Assembly: GCA_016284355.1 (NCBI GenBank)
Contig: JAEEOQ010000004.1
Location: forward strand, 80,135 to 144,134
Origin: Lachnospiraceae bacterium
GTDB lineage: Bacteria > Bacillota > Clostridia > Lachnospirales > Lachnospiraceae
Direction of reading: 5' to 3'
DNA: 64,000 nucleotides
Shown: piece by piece, positions 1 through 7,486 of the stretch
Layout: each line of letters starts with the position of its first letter
How positions within the stretch are numbered: the first letter of the stretch is position 1
Translations under genes and position numbers: made by a program
Notes under the pieces: model-generated
What the model saw: only the letters and a program-made list of their open reading frames with translations
What the model was told of the DNA's origin: nothing
Databases searched by the model: none

Positions 1-614
1 ACAGCTTTTGCATGTGCCCCGGAGGCTACGTAGTTAATGCGTCTTCTGAACAAGGCAGGCTTGCGGTAAACGGAATGAGCTATTCAAAAAGAGACGGCAA
101 AAATGCAAACAGTGCTATAGTTGTAAATATTACCCCAGATGATTTTAAGGGTGAGCTTTTTGGCGGTATGGAGCTGCAGCGTTCTTTAGAAGAGGCAGCA
201 TACAATTGCGGCAACGGCAGTGTTCCTGTGCAAAGATTTGAAGATTTTAAAGAAAACAAAAAAACTGAAAGCTTTGGCAGCATTACTCCATGTATAAAAG
301 GCGATCATGCCTTTGGAAATTTGCGAAATGTCTTGCCTGATTTTATATCAGAAGCTATAATAGAGGGCATAAATGCCTTCGGAAAGAAAATATCGGGTTT
401 TGATGATGGCGACGCGCTTCTTGAAGCCGTTGAAAGCCGAACATCAAGTCCTGTTCGTATCCTTCGGGATAACTTAAGCCTTATGGCAAATATAAATGGT
501 GTATATCCCTGCGGAGAGGGCGCAGGATATGCAGGCGGTATAACTTCAGCCGCCGTCGATGGCATAAAAGTAGCGGAGAGTATAATTAATAAGGAGAATA
601 GCGTCAATGTCTGA
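1..614 (+). CDS. FAD-dependent dehydrogenase (COG2509-like), C-terminal part
   Basis: The gene is cut by the left edge; about 203 C-terminal residues are visible and the reading frame is open to base 1. The first visible residues, SFCMCPGGYVV, match the cysteine-containing CMCPGG signature of the large uncharacterised FAD-dependent dehydrogenase family (COG2509). A C-terminal CGEGAGYAGGITSAAVDGI segment looks like the second FAD-contact motif of two-dinucleotide-binding flavoproteins. The N-terminal Rossmann motif lies outside the window. The substrate of this family is not established. The stop overlaps the proB start by eight bases, suggesting coupled translation. Family assignment is fairly sure; function is not. 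Confidence 0.8.
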   Translation, partial: SFCMCPGGYVVNASSEQGRLAVNGMSYSKRDGKNANSAIVVNITPDDFKGELFGGMELQRSLEEAAYNCGNGSVPVQRFEDFKENKKTESFGSITPCIKGDHAFGNLRNVLPDFISEAIIEGINAFGKKISGFDDGDALLEAVESRTSSPVRILRDNLSLMANINGVYPCGEGAGYAGGITSAAVDGIKVAESIINKENSVNV

Positions 615-1413
615 CAGAAGTAAATTAAAAAGCAAAAAACGTATTGTTGTCAAAGTAGGTTCTTCGACCCTGACCCATAAAAACACAGGGAAGATCAACC
701 TTCTTAAGATGGAAAAACTGGTTAGAGTCCTTACAGATCTGCATAACAGCGGAAAAGAAGTAATACTTGTAAGTTCAGGTGCCATAGCTGCAGGAAGAGA
801 CCTTTTGGGGCTTAAGAAAAAGCCGAAAGAAACATCCGAAAAGCAGGCCTGCGCAGCAGTAGGTCAGGCAAGACTTATGACCATTTACCAAAAGTTTTTT
901 AATGAGTATCACAAAAATACAGCTCAGGTTCTTATGACTAAATACACAGTGGATGATGAGACAAGTAAAAGAAATGCTGTAAATACCTTTGCCGAACTTC
1001 TTAAATTCGATGTTATTCCTGTGGTAAATGAAAATGATACCGTAGCCACAGACGAGATCGATTTTGGTGATAACGATTCCTTAAGTGCCATTGTTGCCTC
1101 GCTTACAGGTGCAGATCTTCTTGTGCTTTTATCTGATATTGACGGTCTGTATACAGACAACCCTAAAGAAAACCCTGATGCAAAGCTTATAAACGAAGTA
1201 ACAGAGCTTTCTGACAGCATTATGTCTATGGGAAAAGGAGCAGGCTCAGATGTTGGCACAGGAGGCATGGCCGCAAAGCTTAAGGCCGCAGGCATAGCTG
1301 CTGCCGCAGGAATAGATATGGTTATAATCAACGGCGAAAATGTGAATACCTTATACGATGTTATTGAAGGGAAAAATGTTGGTACACTTTTTCACGCCGG
1401 ACAAAAAGGATGA
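607..1413 (+). CDS. proB: Glutamate 5-kinase
   Basis: It phosphorylates L-glutamate to gamma-glutamyl phosphate, the first step of proline synthesis, in the cytoplasm. The 268-residue product is an amino acid kinase fold: KVGSSTLTH near residue 16 (phosphate loop), SSGAIAAG, VNENDTVAT (substrate loop) and GTGGMAAKLKAA near the C-terminus (ATP site). It stops after the kinase domain, so the PUA domain found in the roughly 367-residue enterobacterial enzyme is absent; short forms are known. AAGGAG at 592-597 lies nine bases before the ATG. Its partner proA is two genes downstream, so the cluster still makes both proline-specific enzymes. Confidence 0.95.
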   Translation: MSDRSKLKSKKRIVVKVGSSTLTHKNTGKINLLKMEKLVRVLTDLHNSGKEVILVSSGAIAAGRDLLGLKKKPKETSEKQACAAVGQARLMTIYQKFFNEYHKNTAQVLMTKYTVDDETSKRNAVNTFAELLKFDVIPVVNENDTVATDEIDFGDNDSLSAIVASLTGADLLVLLSDIDGLYTDNPKENPDAKLINEVTELSDSIMSMGKGAGSDVGTGGMAAKLKAAGIAAAAGIDMVIINGENVNTLYDVIEGKNVGTLFHAGQKG

Positions 1414-1419
1414 TATAAT

Positions 1420-1632
1420 ATGAATATGGATGAAAGAATAGCCCGTATCAACGAGCTTTATCATAAGTCTCAAAATGAAGGCCTAAACTCCGAAGAAAAA
1501 GAAGAGCAGGCTAAACTTAGAAGAGAATATATTGAATCTGTTAAGATGAATCTTGCAGGCCAGCTTGATAACATCAGCATTGTTAATGAAGATGGCAGTA
1601 TTACAAAAGTTCATAAGAAAAATCTTCAATAA
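1420..1632 (+). CDS. DUF896 family small protein
   Basis: A 70-residue protein of the DUF896 (YnzC/YneB) family. It is mostly two predicted helices with the family pattern of an ERIARINEL helix, a short charged linker and an EKEEQAKLRREYI helix, followed by a lysine-rich tail. Bacillus members are small cytoplasmic proteins, one of them in the SOS yneA operon, but no biochemical role is settled. It sits between proB and the 5-formyl-THF cyclo-ligase, six bases after proB, and is surely cotranscribed. An alternative ATG lies two codons further in. Confidence 0.85.
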   Translation: MNMDERIARINELYHKSQNEGLNSEEKEEQAKLRREYIESVKMNLAGQLDNISIVNEDGSITKVHKKNLQ

Positions 1633-1654
1633 TGAACTTTAGGGGGAAATATAT

Positions 1655-2251
1655 ATGGGTGATATGCTGACAAAAAATGAATACAGAGAACTTGTCAAGA
1701 ATCAGCGAATGATGCTGGGTCTTGAAAATATCAATCAGCTTTCGCAGGTTATAATCGATGAGTACTGTCAGCTTGAAAGTTATAAAAACGCAGACGTTAT
1801 CATGCCATATTGTTCCAAAGACTATGAGATAAACACCAGAAGTCTTATTAAAAGAGCAATTGAAGATGGCAAGATAGTAGCTGTTCCAAAGCTTATAATA
1901 GATGAATTTGGCGAAGGTTATATGGTATTTGTAAAGATCAATGAAAATACCCCATTCATCAAAGTAAAATATAATCTTGAAGAGCCTGACAGCAACGATA
2001 CCTATTACCCAAACAGGTCTCAGAGTATTGAGTATATTATGCCGGGGCTTGCCTTTGACCTTAATGGCGGCAGGATTGGATACGGCGGCGGGTATTATGA
2101 CAGATACCTTAGCAAATACGATATGCCAAATCTTCACAAAGTAGCTCTGGCGCTTGACTTTCAGATCTTTGACGAACTGCCTTGCAATGAATACGACAAA
2201 AAATATGATACATTGATATCAGAAAACAGATATTTTTTCAGAAATTTTTAG
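1655..2251 (+). CDS. fthC: 5-formyltetrahydrofolate cyclo-ligase
   Basis: It converts 5-formyltetrahydrofolate to 5,10-methenyltetrahydrofolate using ATP, returning stored folate to the one-carbon pool. The 198-residue length fits the family. The C-terminal signature MPGLAFDLNGGRIGYGGGYYDRYL holds the glycine-rich nucleotide site; I give it here only as the key residues G-G-R-x-G-x-G-G-G-Y-Y-D around residues 134-146. AGGGGGA at 1641-1647 is seven bases before the first ATG; a second ATG three codons later is less well placed. It lies inside the proline cluster without an obvious metabolic link. Confidence 0.92.
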   Translation: MGDMLTKNEYRELVKNQRMMLGLENINQLSQVIIDEYCQLESYKNADVIMPYCSKDYEINTRSLIKRAIEDGKIVAVPKLIIDEFGEGYMVFVKINENTPFIKVKYNLEEPDSNDTYYPNRSQSIEYIMPGLAFDLNGGRIGYGGGYYDRYLSKYDMPNLHKVALALDFQIFDELPCNEYDKKYDTLISENRYFFRNF

Positions 2252-2282
2252 GGAAATTGTTTTTATAAGGGGAGATATAAAA

Positions 2283-3533
2283 ATGAGCGAGTATTTAATT
2301 AATATTGGTAAAAGAGCAAAAAAGGCAGCCACAGAACTTTCAAATCTTACAGAAAAAGAAAAGAACGATATACTTATCAAGGCTGCCGAAGGTCTTAAAA
2401 AAGACAGCTCAAAGATAATTGCTGCAAATGAAAAGGATTACGCAAAAGCTAAAGAATCCGGCATGTCAGAAGGGCTTCTTGACAGGCTTATCCTTAACGA
2501 TCAAAGAATAACGTCTATGGCAACCGGTCTTTGTGACCTTGCCGCTCTTAAAAGTTCTCTTGGTGAAGTAATGGATACATACACCAGAGAAGACGGTCTT
2601 GTTATTGAAAAAGTGCGGGTTCCTATGGGAGTTATCGGAATCATTTACGAATCAAGGCCTAACGTAACTTCAGATGCCTTCGGAATTACCTTTAAGATGG
2701 GAAATGCCTGTATTTTAAGAGGCGGTTCAGATGCAGTTAACTCCATGATAGCTATTGCTGATTCCATAAGGAATACTTTAAATGAAAACGGAGTTGATCC
2801 AAACTGCATTCAGGTCATTGACAATACAGACAGAGAAATAGTAAATGAGTTTATGAAGCTTAAAAGCTATGTGGATCTTCTCATTCCAAGAGGAGGAGCA
2901 GGCCTTATTAATAACGTGGTAAATAATGCCACCATACCAGTTATTGAAACAGGTACAGGAAACTGCCACATATATATTCATGAAGACGCCGATCTTAATA
3001 TGGCCGTTCCGATCATAATCAACGCAAAAACTCAAAGGCTCGGTGTCTGTAACGCTGCTGAATCTTTGGTTATTCACAGTAATATCTTAAAAAAAGCTCT
3101 TCCTGTTATAAAAGAAGCTCTTTTTGCTGCAGATGTAGAGATAAGAGGTGATGAAAGAGCAAGAAAAGTTTGCCCTGATATAAACGAGGCAACAGAGGAA
3201 GATTTTTACAAAGAATATCTTGCGCGAATTATTTCTGTCAAAACCGTTGACAGTCTTGATGAAGCCATAGAGCATATCAATAAATACGGAACTCACCATT
3301 CCGACAGTATTATTACAAATGATGATCTTGCAGCAGAAAAATTCCTTAAGGAAGTTGATTCTGCCTGCGTTTATCATAATGCATCCACCAGATTTACAGA
3401 TGGATTTGAATTCGGTCTTGGTGCCGAGATCGGCATAAGCACGCAAAAGCTTCATGCCAGAGGCCCAATGGGTCTTAATGAAATGACAACATATAAATAT
3501 TTGATTCATGGAAACGGAAATATCAGAAAATGA
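2283..3533 (+). CDS. proA: Gamma-glutamyl phosphate reductase
   Basis: It reduces gamma-glutamyl phosphate to glutamate-5-semialdehyde with NADPH, the second step of proline synthesis. The 416-residue protein is an aldehyde dehydrogenase-fold enzyme of typical length. The catalytic cysteine is Cys256 in GVCNAAES; ESRPNVTSDAFG and ETGTGNCHIYI are family hallmarks. A GGGGAG site precedes the ATG. The last four bases overlap the miaB start (ATGA), so the two genes are translationally coupled. Confidence 0.97.
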   Translation: MSEYLINIGKRAKKAATELSNLTEKEKNDILIKAAEGLKKDSSKIIAANEKDYAKAKESGMSEGLLDRLILNDQRITSMATGLCDLAALKSSLGEVMDTYTREDGLVIEKVRVPMGVIGIIYESRPNVTSDAFGITFKMGNACILRGGSDAVNSMIAIADSIRNTLNENGVDPNCIQVIDNTDREIVNEFMKLKSYVDLLIPRGGAGLINNVVNNATIPVIETGTGNCHIYIHEDADLNMAVPIIINAKTQRLGVCNAAESLVIHSNILKKALPVIKEALFAADVEIRGDERARKVCPDINEATEEDFYKEYLARIISVKTVDSLDEAIEHINKYGTHHSDSIITNDDLAAEKFLKEVDSACVYHNASTRFTDGFEFGLGAEIGISTQKLHARGPMGLNEMTTYKYLIHGNGNIRK

Positions 3534-4921
3534 AAGCTTGTGTAATGACATTTGGCTGTCAGATGAACGCCAGAGACAGTGAAAAGATTGCCGGCATTCT
3601 TGAAAGCTTCGGTTATGAGATAACCGAAGACGAGAATGCCGATTTTGTCGTATATAATACTTGTACAGTAAGAGAAAACGCAAACACCAAACTATACGGT
3701 CATCTTGGATTTGCAGGAAAATACAAAGAAACAAATAAGGATATGGTGATCGCTATCTGCGGATGTATGATGCAGGAGCCTGACGAAGTTGAAAAGATAA
3801 AGAAAAGCTATCCTTTCGTTGATCTTATCTTTGGTACCCATAACCTTTACAAATTCAAAGACCTTGTAAATGAGCTTTTTGAAAAAAGAGAGTACAACAA
3901 GGCTCATCCTGTTAAAAAGAACGGTAAGCTTAAGGTTAAACATGCTCTTATATGTGATGTCTGGCCTGAGGGAAAACCTATTGTTGAAGAAGAGCCTATA
4001 ACAAGGATCAAAGAAGACAAGAGAAAACTGCCGTTTATGGCAAGTGTAAATATCATGTACGGATGCAACAATTTCTGTACCTACTGCATTGTACCTTATG
4101 TAAGAGGAAGAGAAAGAAGCAGAACTCCGGAGGCTATTTTAGCCGAAATTAAAGCTTTAGCTTCTGACGGAGTAAAAGAGATAATGCTTCTTGGACAAAA
4201 TGTTAACTCATACGGAAAAACACTTGCAGATCCTGTAAGCTTTGCAAGTCTTTTAAACGAAGTCTGCAAAATTGACGGAATCGAAAGAGTAAGATTTATG
4301 ACAAGCCATCCAAAGGACCTTTCAGATGAGCTTATAGATGTGATCGCAAAGAACCCTAAGGTCTGCAGACATATACATCTTCCTGTTCAGTCAGGTTCTA
4401 CAGAAGTGCTAAGAAGGATGAACAGAAGATATTCAAGAGAGCACTACCTTGAACTTATAAAAAAGATTAGGGCTGCAATCCCTGAGATAGCTATAACCAC
4501 AGATATAATCGTAGGTTTCCCGGGCGAAACGGAAGAAGATTTTATTGATACCGTTAACCTTGTAAAAGAATCACATTATATAGGAGCCTATACTTTTCAG
4601 TACAGTAAAAGAAGCGGAACTCCTGCTGCCTCAATGGAAGATCAGGTCCCGGAAGATGTTATCCAAAACAGATATGAGCGTCTTATGAAGGTGGTTAATG
4701 AAAGTACTCTTAGTGAAACCGCTAAACTTACCGGGAAAGAAATGACTGTCCTTGTAGAGGGTGTTAACGAAGAAAACAAAGACCTTCTTACCGGCAGACT
4801 TTCAAATAATCTTCTTGTACATTTTAAAGGCGACGATTCTCTTATCGGCAAATTTGTTACGGTTACATTAGATGAATGCAAGGGCTTTTATTTTATGGGC
4901 TCTGTAACAAATAGCAATTAG
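3530..4921 (+). CDS. miaB: tRNA-2-methylthio-N6-dimethylallyladenosine synthase
   Basis: A radical SAM methylthiotransferase that adds a 2-methylthio group to isopentenyl-adenosine 37 of tRNAs reading UNN codons. Domain order in the 463 residues is UPF0004 (auxiliary cluster cysteines in TFGCQMN, YNTCTVREN and CGCMMQ), the radical SAM core with Cys179, Cys183 and Cys186 (CxxxCxxC), and a TRAM RNA-binding domain from about residue 385. It works after MiaA, whose gene is at 34.8 kb. ATGA overlap with proA. The MiaB versus MtaB choice rests on the proA and miaA context and the overall likeness. Confidence 0.94.
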   Translation: MKACVMTFGCQMNARDSEKIAGILESFGYEITEDENADFVVYNTCTVRENANTKLYGHLGFAGKYKETNKDMVIAICGCMMQEPDEVEKIKKSYPFVDLIFGTHNLYKFKDLVNELFEKREYNKAHPVKKNGKLKVKHALICDVWPEGKPIVEEEPITRIKEDKRKLPFMASVNIMYGCNNFCTYCIVPYVRGRERSRTPEAILAEIKALASDGVKEIMLLGQNVNSYGKTLADPVSFASLLNEVCKIDGIERVRFMTSHPKDLSDELIDVIAKNPKVCRHIHLPVQSGSTEVLRRMNRRYSREHYLELIKKIRAAIPEIAITTDIIVGFPGETEEDFIDTVNLVKESHYIGAYTFQYSKRSGTPAASMEDQVPEDVIQNRYERLMKVVNESTLSETAKLTGKEMTVLVEGVNEENKDLLTGRLSNNLLVHFKGDDSLIGKFVTVTLDECKGFYFMGSVTNSN

Positions 4922-4924
4922 TCA

Positions 4925-4953
4925 TTGATTTTTATTTTAATTTATGATTTAAT
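4925..4953 (+). promoter_or_regulatory. Candidate sigma-A promoter for the SulP gene
   Basis: TTGATT (4925-4930), a 17-base spacer and TTTAAT (4948-4953) with an extended -10 TGA just upstream. A start near 4960 would leave most of the left arm of the hairpin at 4951-4995 out of the transcript. The match is moderate and inferred from sequence only. Confidence 0.45.
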
Positions 4954-4998
4954 AACCCTCGGTGTTTATCAAAATTTTAAATAACGAGGGTTATTTTT
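4951..4998 (+). terminator. Terminator-like hairpin after miaB that contains the SulP ribosome site
   Basis: A perfect 11-base inverted repeat, AATAACCCTCG (4951-4961) and CGAGGGTTATT (4985-4995), with a 23-base loop and a T-rich run after it. The right arm includes GAGGG, the only good ribosome site for the SulP ATG at 4999. In a read-through transcript from miaB the site would be paired; it would be free in a transcript starting near 4960. Confidence 0.6.
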
Positions 4999-6663
4999 AT
5001 GAAATCAAATGAAAAACTAAAGCCGAAGCTTTTTTCGGTAATGAAAACTTATTCTAAAGAGCAGTTTATAAAGGACCTTGTTGCAGGTATCATCGTCGCA
5101 ATAATTGCCCTTCCTCTTTCTATAGCACTTGCTCTTGCTTCAGGTGTAACTCCTGAAAAAGGTATATATACTGCTATTGTTGCAGGTTTTGTTATATCTT
5201 TCCTTGGCGGAAGCAGAGTACAGATAGCAGGCCCAACGGCAGCGTTTGCAACGATCGTTGCAGGTATTGTTGCAAAAGAAGGAATGGACGGGCTTATTAT
5301 AGCAACAGTTCTTGCAGGTATAATCCTTATCCTTCTTGGACTTTTCAGGCTCGGCAGCCTTATTAAATATATCCCGTATACAATTACAACAGGATTTACT
5401 GCAGGTATCGCTTTAACTATCCTTATCGGACAGATCAAAGATTTTATGGGCCTTACCATTGTTTCTGATGAGCCTCTTATAGAAACAGCAGATAAGCTTA
5501 AAGGTATCTTTTCAAACCTTAATACTATCAATATTTCAGCACTTATCGTAGGACTTGTATGTCTTTTTGTGCTTATTGTCTGGAACTATGTTCCGGGATT
5601 TTTAAAGAAGATACCCGGTTCTCTTATTGCTGTATTTGTTGGTATAATAATGGTTAAAGGTTTTGGCATGAAAGTTAACACCATAGGAGATCTTTATACC
5701 ATTTCAAGCAAGCTTCCTGCATTTACACTTCCTTCTCTTACAAAAGAGAGCATAATAACAGCGCTTCCAAACGCATTTACAATAGCTGTACTTGCTGCTA
5801 TAGAGTCACTTCTTTCTGCAGTTGTTGCAGACGGAATGATAGGAAGCAAGCACAGAAGCAATCAGGAACTTATAGCTCAGGGCGCAGGCAACATCGCTTC
5901 AGCATTATTTGGCGGCATTCCTGCCACAGGTGCTATCGCTAGAACTGCAGCAAACATTAAAAACGGCGGAAGAACACCTATAGCCGGTATGGTTCATGCA
6001 ATAGTGCTTTTACTTGTACTTGTTGTGCTTATGCCATACGCAGCACTTATACCTATGCCTACAATAGCAGCAATACTTTTTATGGTTGCTTATAATATGT
6101 CAGGCTGGAGACAGGTTGTACATCTTCTTAAAACCGCATCATTCTTTGATAACCTTATACTTGTGGTTACTTTTGTATTAACTGTAGCTTTTGACCTTGT
6201 TGTTGCAATAGGAGTAGGTCTTGTTCTTACATGCGTACTCTTTATGAAGAGAATGAGCGACCTTACAGAGATTGAAAGCTGGAAATATGTGGATGAAGAA
6301 AATGATCCTGAATCTCTTTCTTTAAAAGAGGTTCCTCCTCATACTTATGTATATGAGATCAGCGGACCTATGTTCTTTGGAGCCGCAAACAAGCTTTTTG
6401 ATATTATCTCAGATGAAAATGACACATGTGTCATCTTAAGAATGAGATGTGTAAACGTTCTTGATGCCACCGCACTTCACACCATGGAGCAGATAAAAGA
6501 AACCTGTGAAAAGAAAAACATAACACTTATTCTTTCACATGTTAATGAGCAGCCTATGAAGGCTATGGAAAAGGCCGGATTTGATAAAAAGATCGGCAAA
6601 AACAATATCTGCAGACATATTGATGAAGCTCTTGAAAGAGCGTATGAGATAAATCCGGTATAA
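4999..6663 (+). CDS. SulP family inorganic anion transporter with STAS domain
   Basis: An inner-membrane transporter of the SLC26/SulP family, which moves sulfate, bicarbonate or other small anions; the substrate cannot be told from sequence. The 554-residue protein has a short cytoplasmic N-terminus, hydrophobic segments from about residue 24 to 415 and a cytoplasmic STAS domain from about 440 (ISGPMFFGAANKL; RMRCVNVLDATALHTMEQ). The ALALASGVTPEKGIYTAIV segment is typical of the family. The ATG at 4999 follows GAGGG by eight bases; that site lies in a hairpin arm. It appears to be a single-gene unit. Confidence 0.93.
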   Translation: MKSNEKLKPKLFSVMKTYSKEQFIKDLVAGIIVAIIALPLSIALALASGVTPEKGIYTAIVAGFVISFLGGSRVQIAGPTAAFATIVAGIVAKEGMDGLIIATVLAGIILILLGLFRLGSLIKYIPYTITTGFTAGIALTILIGQIKDFMGLTIVSDEPLIETADKLKGIFSNLNTINISALIVGLVCLFVLIVWNYVPGFLKKIPGSLIAVFVGIIMVKGFGMKVNTIGDLYTISSKLPAFTLPSLTKESIITALPNAFTIAVLAAIESLLSAVVADGMIGSKHRSNQELIAQGAGNIASALFGGIPATGAIARTAANIKNGGRTPIAGMVHAIVLLLVLVVLMPYAALIPMPTIAAILFMVAYNMSGWRQVVHLLKTASFFDNLILVVTFVLTVAFDLVVAIGVGLVLTCVLFMKRMSDLTEIESWKYVDEENDPESLSLKEVPPHTYVYEISGPMFFGAANKLFDIISDENDTCVILRMRCVNVLDATALHTMEQIKETCEKKNITLILSHVNEQPMKAMEKAGFDKKIGKNNICRHIDEALERAYEINPV

Positions 6664-6693
6664 AGCTATTAGTATAATTAATATAAAATAATA

Positions 6694-6722
6694 TTTACAA
6701 AGCAAACTTGTTATGACATAAT
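6694..6722 (+). promoter_or_regulatory. Promoter of the pyrR-uraA operon
   Basis: TTTACA (6694-6699), 17-base spacer, CATAAT (6717-6722) with an extended -10 TGA. Transcription would begin near 6729 and run through the PyrR-binding leader. Confidence 0.6.
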
Positions 6723-6728
6723 AATAAA

Positions 6729-6852
6729 GGTTTAAAGATTCCTTTAAAATTCGGTACAGAGAGACCGGCAAGGATACATAATAGAAGTCTGTATATATGC
6801 AGGCATATTTAAGTGTGTACTCGCTTTGGTCTTAATGGCCAAAGCGTTTTTT
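6729..6852 (+). promoter_or_regulatory. PyrR-responsive transcription attenuator leader
   Basis: The leader carries the two hallmarks of pyr attenuation. First, a PyrR-binding stem-loop: outer stem TCCTT (6740-6744) with AAGGA (6770-6774), inner stem CGGT (6752-6755) with ACCG (6764-6767), and the conserved loop ACAGAGAG (6756-6763). Second, an intrinsic terminator: CGCTTTGG (6822-6829), nine-base loop, CCAAAGCG (6839-6846), six T. In the known mechanism UMP/UTP-loaded PyrR stabilises the upstream loop, prevents the antiterminator and lets the terminator form, so the genes are shut off when pyrimidines are plentiful. Confidence 0.88.
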
Positions 6853-6876
6853 ATTACTAAGATCAAGGAGGAAAAC

Positions 6877-7413
6877 ATGGCAAATTATAAAGCAACCATA
6901 CTTGATGAAGCAGCAGTACTAAGAGCATTAAAAAGAATATCCCATGAGATCCTCGAAAAAAACAACGGTCCTGAAAATGTTGTTCTTGTGGGTATCAAAC
7001 GCCGAGGCGTTCCTATTGCAAAGATTATTGCAGATAACATCAAACAGATAGAAAATACAGAGGTTCCCGTAGGAGAGATCGACATTACCTATTACAGAGA
7101 CGATCTTAAAAAAGAAGCTACAGAGCCTGTTATCCATGACTCAAAGATCGACATAAACATTAAAGACAAAAAAGTGATAATGGTTGATGATGTTCTTTAT
7201 ACCGGCAGAACAGCAAGAGCCGCTATGGAAGCCCTTATTTCAAACGGCAGACCTTCTGCCATACAGCTTGCTGTCCTTGTAGACAGAGGTCACAGAGAGC
7301 TCCCTATAAGAGGAGATTTTGTAGGCAAAAATGTTCCTACATCCAAATCAGAGATCATAAAAGTAAAGATCCCGCCTTACGAAGACAGTCTTAGCGTTGA
7401 ACTTTTCGGTTAA
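6877..7413 (+). CDS. pyrR: Bifunctional pyr operon attenuator / uracil phosphoribosyltransferase
   Basis: An RNA-binding regulator of pyrimidine genes with a phosphoribosyltransferase fold and, usually, weak UPRTase activity. The 178-residue product has the PRPP-binding motif [20 protein letters not shown] near residue 100 and the basic [11 protein letters not shown] segment. I place the start at 6877, seven bases after AAGGAGGA; an upstream in-frame start at 6826 would overlap the attenuator terminator and adds residues not seen in the family. It is followed by the uracil permease, so PyrR controls its own gene and uracil uptake. Confidence 0.96.
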   Translation: MANYKATILDEAAVLRALKRISHEILEKNNGPENVVLVGIKRRGVPIAKIIADNIKQIENTEVPVGEIDITYYRDDLKKEATEPVIHDSKIDINIKDKKVIMVDDVLYTGRTARAAMEALISNGRPSAIQLAVLVDRGHRELPIRGDFVGKNVPTSKSEIIKVKIPPYEDSLSVELFG

Positions 7414-7415
7414 TT

Positions 7416-7465
7416 CGCGGTAAGCCGCGTTTTAATAAATATTAATTCGCATCAGTGTGTGCGAA
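7416..7465 (+). other. Two small hairpins between pyrR and uraA
   Basis: CGCGG (7416-7420) pairs with CCGCG (7425-7429) followed by four T, and TTCGCA (7446-7451) pairs with TGCGAA (7460-7465). They could be a weak terminator or processing sites. No second PyrR-binding loop is visible here, so this is not a full attenuator. Confidence 0.4.
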
Positions 7466-7486
7466 ATATACGGAGGTTAATGAACC

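Noticed and set aside
1601..2137. A 178-codon minus-strand frame under the folate enzyme
   Set aside because: Overlaps a clear gene fully, no start signals, no recognisable motif.
3087..3734. A 215-codon open frame on the minus strand under proA/miaB
   Set aside because: It lies antisense to two well-defined genes, has cysteine and phenylalanine-rich composition typical of a shadow frame, and no ribosome site.
6826..6876. Longer pyrR start at 6826
   Set aside because: It would place coding sequence over the attenuator terminator; the ribosome site AAGGAGGA points to 6877.
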